Shown piece after piece: positions 63,430 to 64,000 of a stretch of DNA of 64,000 nt. The translations under genes and the position numbers were made by a program. The stretch is from contig JAGGNK010003335.1 in the NCBI GenBank assembly GCA_017590115.1, forward strand, positions 3,038,001 through 3,102,000, given 5' to 3'. Each line of letters begins with the position of its first letter. Within the stretch, counting starts at the first letter, position 1. Source of the DNA: Montifringilla adamsi. Lineage: Eukaryota > Chordata > Aves > Passeriformes > Passeridae. The notes under the pieces are model-generated. The model was not told the origin of the DNA and searched no databases. It saw only the letters and a list, made by a program, of their open reading frames with translations.

Positions 63430-64000
63430 CTAGCTAGGATATTGCTCATAGCTTCCATTTCTGGCGCAGATGATGCTTTACTCTTTTCAGCACAGACTCA
63501 AAAGCAATGAAACACAGGATTTAGAAACTGCATTGCTGCCATTACTGCACTGCAGGGTTTTTCCCACAGAATATTCCTCACATTTTCAAATATTCAGGAA
63601 AATAACAAATTAATTCATTTAATATTATCAAATGAATTCCATTACTCTGCACTGCTTTGAAGTATTTCTGAGTTTAAAATGCAAATTAAATCTGAAGATT
63701 TCTTTTCAGTTTATTCACAAAAAGATACAGCCAGTCTACAAGAAAGTCAAGTTAGCATGCCTATCTTCTAGTATTACCCTTTAAGTCTTGAATTAAATGT
63801 TTGAAATGAAGAAAACATTGGTTCCCTCAGGTATAAGCCACCAGCTTTTCTTGTCTGTCAAGTGGCCACAATAAAAGGAAAGCCTTGTTAAATCATTATG
63901 CTGTAAGCATAGCATTCTTTCTCACTACCAATTTCTTAGTACTATAGCTCTTATAAAGAGATAATATTAAACACAAGATGTGTTCTACCTAGACACCAAG
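63430..64000. other. Non-coding AT-rich DNA
   Basis: Nothing recognisable to the end of the window. Confidence 0.65.

Noticed and set aside
1..64000. Prokaryotic systems, CRISPR arrays, operons, phage or biosynthetic clusters
   Set aside because: There are no long adjacent frames, no regularly spaced repeats and no ribosome-binding pattern. The CR1 and ERVL remnants place the DNA in a bird nuclear genome.
1..64000. tRNA, rRNA, snRNA or known miRNA genes
   Set aside because: I saw no A-box/B-box pairs with cloverleaf arms, no rRNA blocks and no hairpin of pre-miRNA length that I recognise. A covariance-model scan would be decisive.

Overview
This window looks like ordinary, gene-poor vertebrate nuclear DNA, most likely from a bird and probably a passerine. 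Three repeat families support a bird: a decayed CR1 LINE 3' end (49630-50400, minus strand) and two pieces of avian ERVL-type long terminal repeats (24137-24617 plus; 63186-63280 minus). Interspersed repeats are otherwise very sparse. The sequence is AT-rich and poor in CpG. There are no long open frames, no operon-like layout, no rRNA or tRNA, no CRISPR array and no prokaryotic signals. The longest open frames (about 130-157 codons) are within what chance gives at this base composition.

Layout. 1-24100 is unique-looking non-coding DNA with short tandem repeats, a perfect 15-bp-arm hairpin (11256-11293), an A/C-only tract running into an exact 95-bp tandem duplication (13035-13308), and one exon-like open frame (17429-17742). 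24137-24617 is a recognisable LTR. 24620-35300 is again unique-looking, with an exon-like frame (26560-26776) and a GGAGA-type purine array caught up in a 151-bp-period duplication (29157-29434). 35279-49600 holds simple sequence ((TA)n, A50, A23, a 97-bp T/G-only tract, A/C tracts) and an exon-like frame on the minus strand (41897-42194). 49630-50400 is the CR1. 50400-64000 holds a local CpG cluster with a palindromic steroid-receptor-like element (52497-52650), a short duplication whose junction carries an Illumina-adapter-like sequence (53375-53452), an exon-like segment on the minus strand (61430-61575) and the second LTR piece.

I recognise no protein-coding gene. Four exon-like segments have a usable splice acceptor and protein-like composition, but they lie on different strands and match no family I know. 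They are listed as low-confidence candidates and do not amount to a gene model. The window is best read as an intergenic gene desert or the inside of a very long intron.

I did not find a new biological system. The observation most worth acting on is technical: the adapter-like junction at 53409-53424, which suggests a small assembly error. The other findings are local sequence structures and candidate exons that need RNA or cross-species data.
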